The notes beneath the pieces were generated by a model. The model ran no database searches, had not been told where the DNA came from, and saw only the letters and a list, made by a program, of their open reading frames with translations. A stretch of 64,000 nucleotides of DNA from Ophiura sarsii (lineage: Eukaryota; Echinodermata; Ophiuroidea; Amphilepidida; Ophiuridae). The stretch's first letter is position 1. Each line of letters opens with the position of its first letter. This document shows, in pieces, positions 59,216 to 64,000 of the stretch. The DNA lies in assembly GCA_035610835.1 (NCBI GenBank), contig JAYJML010000201.1, forward strand, positions 1 through 64,000. The letters run 5' to 3'. A program made the position numbers and the translations under genes.

Positions 59216-60260
59216 TCGTCCGACGGCGAACCCGTTAAAACTTTTAACTTATAAATGTAATATATAAATATTAAACACCGTTTTAATTATAGTAATATCT
59301 GCAGACCAAGACCACGTACTTTTTTTAAATTTTAGTTTTCCCACGAACACAAAAACACGACAGTCAACATGCATATAATTTTAGTCCCAGAAAATTATGA
59401 TCATCATAATATTCATGATTGGGATGATCATGATGTCAGCCCCTTTAGCCTACATTTAATTCTTGAATTGACCAGGAATGGAAGAAAGCTGAAAATTAAT
59501 AATTGCTACCTTACCGTGTAGGCATGTAGCATAAGCCGACCATGCAAATTATGTGTGGCACTGCACTGGCCAGGCAGCTCGGGCAGCAGCGGAACAACAA
59601 GCCTCTGAATTTGATTCTCACGAAATAGTGATCAAATCGCCATGATCACGTTTTTACGTGATAAGCTCTTGATGAGCACGATTTTCAGTGATTTGTGTTT
59701 CATTATTCAGAGGTCAACGATATTGAATTACCGATCACTAAAATGCGTGATCTACAAAAACCATGATCACTCTATTCAGTGATCAACGTAACAGACAGGA
59801 GAGAAGACACATTTTCCCTAAAAACATATTCATGTATAAAAAAAACATATCCCTCAAGTTTTAAGCTTGTAATCGAAATAAGAAGGTATAAAGTACACAA
59901 AAATAACCTCGGCGTACCATAGTTTTACAAGCTTATGTGCTAAAACTTGAACTAAACTAGCGGACTTAATAATCGATGGAAATTACCCAGTTTCCGATGA
60001 AAACAAAGCTATTTTAAGGTCAACGGCCACGAAGATGAACCGGAAATGAATGGGATCCTTCTCTAGATGCAATATGGGAACTTTATCTGATCTAAAATAC
60101 TGCTAGAACGGATACAAATTGCGTTTGTTGGCCTTTCAGCAGGCACCGAGCTTTCATCATACCGACAACAGATGGCGCACTTTTGTTCACTTTAAAAAGT
60201 GATCATAGTGATCACTGGAATAAGATCGCGAACCAGACTGATTACTGTGTTGTTAAAGAA
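59216..60260. other. Noncoding stretch with many TGATCA(C) words
   Basis: From about 59395 to 60215, (A/G)TGATCA(C/T) and partial forms occur more than ten times, densest at 59630-59790. No gene seen. Confidence 0.4.
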
Positions 60261-60329
60261 ATTTGCATCTCAACCAACATGTTCAATTAAAAGAGTATAA
60301 TGTAACATATTTACCTTTTTGTCTTTTAG

Positions 60330-60419
60330 AAATGAGTTCCAATGAAGAAATGTCATGGTCAGACACAAATCAGTCAATGCCGCCATCAAATGAAGAGATT
60401 CTTGAAGAGATTCTTGATG
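60330..60419 (+). CDS. Candidate small coding exon, unknown product
   Basis: A good acceptor (TTTTTGTCTTTTAG, ending 60329) precedes AAATGAGTTCC, and GATG|GTAGGT gives a consensus donor at 60420. From the ATG at 60332 the exon encodes 29 residues beginning MSSNEEMSWSDTNQS, acidic and Ser-rich, ending EEILD, with one base carried into the next codon (phase 1). I do not recognise the protein. Duplication of the same exon with its acceptor at 58483 is the main reason to take it seriously. No partner exons were found in the window. Confidence 0.35.
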
Positions 60420-60764
60420 GTAGGTATCTTTCATATTTTGGATGTTTTTTCCCCTTTTAAAGGTGCTACAAGGCGCATATCAAGTTGACCGACCTTACCT
60501 AGAAAGTATATGAAAATACCCATCAATGAATAATTCTCCAGCAATTTTATCTCAAAGTTTGTCCCGTCTGTCAATTGCCTTTCATCTGTTATTATGAAAT
60601 GTTAAAAGGAGTTATGTTGCACTGATTGAACAAACAAATGAACATTCTTAAAGTTGATATTAAATTGGTATGATGATGTCAATGATCAAATCTCACAAAT
60701 GTGGTCTGTATCCATAATATCAATTTTCAGAACTTTTGCCTGTACAAATGAATGGGTGAACATT
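60420..60764. other. Unassigned, possibly intronic
   Basis: No further exon or element recognised between the candidate donor and the foldback. Confidence 0.3.
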
Positions 60765-61481
60765 TTAAGGGGGGACTTAAGGAAGTTTTTGATTTGATTT
60801 TTTGAATTTTGTGAGTGCTGTAATTATTGAACTATTAATCAAATGTATATAAAAGTATACATTTTTGGAAAGGAAATGGATCAGAGAATCCAAATTTGGC
60901 GTCAATTTTGACCAAAAAAGTAGATTTTTTGAGAAAATCACAAAATTCACTTTTTTGACCCAAATTTTTTTGAACAAAGCTAACAAAAAATAATTTTGAG
61001 TAAAAAATGGCCAAATCACTTTATAATGATGTTAAGACACTAATGAAGGGACAATTTTTTTTTTTAAAAACCTAATCTAATATTTTTGAAAATGTTGACC
61101 AAAAAGTGCCAAAAAACGTGAAAAATTGATTTTTAATTTTTTTTTACACTTTTTTTGTCAAAATTTCAAAAAAATATTGGATTAGATTATTAAAAAAAAA
61201 AATCGTCCCTCCAGTAGTGTCTTAACATCATCATCAAGTGATTTGGGCATTTTAAACTCAAAATTATGTTTGTTAGCTTTGTTCAAAAAAATTGGGTCAA
61301 AAAAGTGATTTTTTGTGATTTTCTCAAAAAATCAACATTTTGGTCAAAATTGATGCCAAATTTAGATTCTCTGATCCATTTCCTTTCCAAAAATGTATAC
61401 TTTTATATACATTTGAGTCATGGTTCAATAATTACAGCACTAACAAAATTCAACAAAAAACTTCCTTAAGTCCCCCCTTAA
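60765..61481. mobile_element. 717-bp foldback palindrome
   Basis: Arms 60765-61107 and 61147-61481 are inverted copies with scattered mismatches, starting TTAAGGGGGGACTTAAGGAA. The loop is only about 40 bp. Transcripts would fold into a hairpin of roughly 340 bp. Typical of foldback-type MITEs. Open frames in it are AT-rich chance products. Confidence 0.88.
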
Positions 61482-61920
61482 GGGGGCTGTCAAGTGTCAG
61501 AAATAGCTTCCGTAAAACTGCCGTAACTACGTAATTATTCATATATTCCATATACAAGTATACATTTTTTTGAAGGAAAGGGTTCAATAAATCTAACCAT
61601 GAACATAAAATTGCTCTAAAAAGAACCATTTTGGAAAAAATCATAAAAAACGAGAATTTTGACCAGTCTTCAATTCGGACAAGGTAACCAAAAAAATATT
61701 TTCTTAAAATCTGTCCTTTTACGATTTTTGTAATCTTAAGAAAATTACCCGGGTTCCATTTTTTTTGTTTTTTGATATCTGAGATATATTTTTATTTATT
61801 GACCAAATAAGGCAACAAAATGGGATTTTTAAATACAACAAACGTGAATTTCCACAAAATGATCCGAAAAATCGGGAAATAGGCCTAAAACAAAAAACAA
61901 AAAAAATGGAACCTGGGGAA
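61482..61920. repeat. Diverged relative of the foldback plus small palindrome
   Basis: GTATACATTTTTTTGAAGGAAAGGG (from about 61557) and the following ATT-rich part resemble the arm around 60855-60900. CCGGGTTCCATTTTTTTTG (61749) and its inverse (to about 61917) form another palindrome. Confidence 0.5.
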
Positions 61921-62978
61921 GATCATGGTTGTTGCGTTAAACTTACTTGCTGTCCGTCAGATGCAGTTTGTATTGAGTTATCGTGTCTGTAAATCGTATT
62001 TTTACTCAAAAATGAACATAAAGAAATCAACCGATGAATGTGAAAAGTGACAATACCGCCGTTTGATCATGGTTTACGGGGAAATACACGTATTTCAAAT
62101 CCTGTTCTTTAGATATTGTGGGAAACATATAAATCCCCAACTTCGTGCAAAGTTTCATTACAAACCGTTCTTTTCTTGGTATCAAAATAACCTCAAATGT
62201 GTGTTAAAAAACACCTTTTTCATGATGTCGAGTTTGAAAAAGAAGCCATACCATTTTATACGCATTCGAAGTGCGTTCACAATTTCCGGGAAGCGTAACG
62301 CATTCAAGCGCGTGCGTTAATCGACAATGAGCGCAGACGCGCGCGGAATGTTTTGAGTTGGCAAAATAAATGGTGACGCGTGCGCGTTGAACCGGTTGAC
62401 AAAGATTTAGACGCTCGTGTATTAATTTCTGTGCGCAACACTCTGCGGCTTAATCATCAGAGTTTATCATTATAGGCCAGTGTAGTCGAGTCTTTATCAA
62501 TGTGATCATTTAAAAATGCACCGTGGCGGGATTAGTGAGTAGTCTGGGTGTAAAAATCAACACCTATCCTAGATAAAGGACTTAGTAAACATGGTAAAGG
62601 AGAGAGAAAAATTGGAAACAGAGAGAAAGCAAGAAATGGGATGAAGATTTAATTTAAGACCTGTCGTTTGGTAGGCTCTAGTCTAGGCCTACATGTTTTC
62701 TCTTCTTCTACCTCAGATATTTAAAGAGACGGAATCGGGTAAGCTTCTGATTAACAAGATTAATATGAGTCACGTCACGAATTGTAATTTCATCATAAAT
62801 AGTAAAAGGCCACAACATGCCACCTGAACTTGATCCTCGTTATGCCAGCGCCACCGAAAAAGAAACTGAAATATATGTCCGATATGTCTAATGTTTAATG
62901 AAGCAGGAAAATAAATGTAACGGTTTGTAAAATGACTATATGAATTGTCTATGGGTAAACTGTCAAGCGAACGAGTAA
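61921..62978. other. Unassigned, with CpG-rich patch
   Basis: 62265-62410 is CpG-rich (GCGCGTGCG, GACGCGCGCGG, GACGCGTGCGCG). No gene recognised. Confidence 0.35.
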
Positions 62979-63258
62979 CAGTAGCGTATCAGCAGAGTGT
63001 CCCCCCTCGACGGATTTGACCGGGTAGAACAGCTCAAACTACCGGGCTAAAAGGTTTTATTTTCTGTAAATACAGTGGGTTGGGGGAGCAAGGGCCCCAA
63101 TTTGAATCGGATGGGGTGGATTTTGAGAACACCCCCACCCTCCCCGTTTTCAAATGTCGGACTCGGCGGCGGCGGCAATCCTCAGCCTGTAAAGTTAAAG
63201 CCTACCGGGAAGATAGCATTTCCCCCTCTGACAAGCGATCTCATCAGATACGCCACTG
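62979..63258. mobile_element. Degraded hAT-like element 3
   Basis: The ends CAGTAGCGTATCAGCAGAG and CTCATCAGATACGCCACTG are imperfect inverted copies. Flanking octamers ACGAGTAA and GCGGGTTA match in 5 of 8 positions, as expected for an old 8-bp duplication. 280 bp, noncoding. Confidence 0.5.
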
Positions 63259-64000
63259 GCGGGTTATGGAGCACATTTCACAGTAGTTAAATGATGAGTA
63301 TTTTCCATTAGAATGGACTTGGATCCTTTTAAAATTGATTTGAATTGCTATCTACCAAAGATAATTATTAAATAGTGATTGTTCAGTGTTATAACAATAG
63401 CTCTAAGCATTTCGGTTGGATCTCTTATAAAAGTAGTTTGCTATCTACTGATGATAACGTTGAAAACACGGTCATTATTTAACAATTAGCTCTAGTGCTA
63501 GGCCTATATACAGTATTCTGTATTTCCATTACTGCATGGTTTTATTATTTATTGGCTATCCCTATGAATTGCCTTGTCACCTATACCTAGATTGAATTTT
63601 TTTTATTGAGAGGACACAAAAGTACAAGGATATCAAAGGTGCAACCACACATTTAATTAATCAGGCCTATTGTTTACATCTCATAACTTCGTGATAAACC
63701 AAACCGATGTTACCCTATTTTTTTATTGGGGTGGGTCCGAGGGGCAGAAATATAGAGCATCCTCTCCCACCATAATCCCATCCCTTCCACCTTTGCTTTC
63801 AGTCTAGAACATTCGGAAGTTTCATTGATTCAAAATATGAATGATGGGCATTTAGCGATCGAAATGGGAAGATCTCTGTTCTTTGTTCAGTCCGAATTTC
63901 ATTTGGAATGTTCCAGAATTTTATATTATTCAATTTAACTATGACATTTTAGGAGGATTTTATAGAAACATGACTTGTTTGGCCGTATAGGCCTACTTCT
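63259..64000. other. Unassigned sequence at the right edge
   Basis: AT-rich. No gene or element recognised. Confidence 0.35.

Overview
This window is eukaryotic, gene-poor and almost entirely repeat DNA. It has no bacterial gene organisation, rRNA or tRNA, and no intact protein-coding gene that I recognise. The mix of elements (LINE fragment of CR1/L2 type, hAT-like and Helitron-like elements, GGGGTCAAA-type minisatellites, abundant TAGGCCTA) fits a marine invertebrate animal, most likely a deuterostome. That assignment is an impression and could be wrong.

Region 1 (184-26415) is one uninterrupted satellite array built from two unrelated modules. Module A is about 515 bp and occurs 33 times. 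Module B is about 470 bp and occurs 20 times. B has inverted ends (AGGGAGCACA...TGTGCTCCCT flanked by TATA) and two subterminal hairpins, so it looks like a miniature inverted-repeat element caught in the array. Runs of 1, 2, 3 or 5 A copies separate single B copies. Diagnostic variants reveal higher-order repeats (about 4.0/3.0 kb in the left part, 2.49 kb in the right part), a chimeric B copy, and a poly-C tract inside A whose length depends on position in the higher-order unit.

Region 2 (26416-47287) is a graveyard of mobile elements: two hAT-like elements with 8-bp target duplications, a 296-bp Helitron-like element, several small inverted-repeat elements, G-rich simple repeats, and three larger blocks E1 (28625-30682), E2 (31357-34272) and E5 (44163-45799). 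Each block is bounded by 27-30 bp inverted repeats and carries its own short conserved box, repeated inside at roughly 170-210 bp or multiples of it.

Region 3 (47288-53932) is framed by two inverted copies of a 300-470 bp sequence. A second inverted pair is nested inside it, together with block E4, an 18-copy minisatellite about 100-120 bp in period that is split by a 519-bp insertion, and the 3' part of a dead LINE.

Region 4 (53933-64000) holds block E3 (54318-55515) inside a degenerate CATGTGCCCTTAAT minisatellite, a duplicated small exon-like sequence, an orphan histone-type 3' stem-loop, a hammerhead-like motif, a 717-bp foldback palindrome and a degraded hAT-like element.

The best candidate for something undescribed is the E-block architecture: unrelated sequences that share inverted termini and one short box kept at nucleosome-like spacing while everything between the boxes has diverged. 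All coordinates, copy counts and spacings were read by eye from the sequence; no alignment or database search was run.
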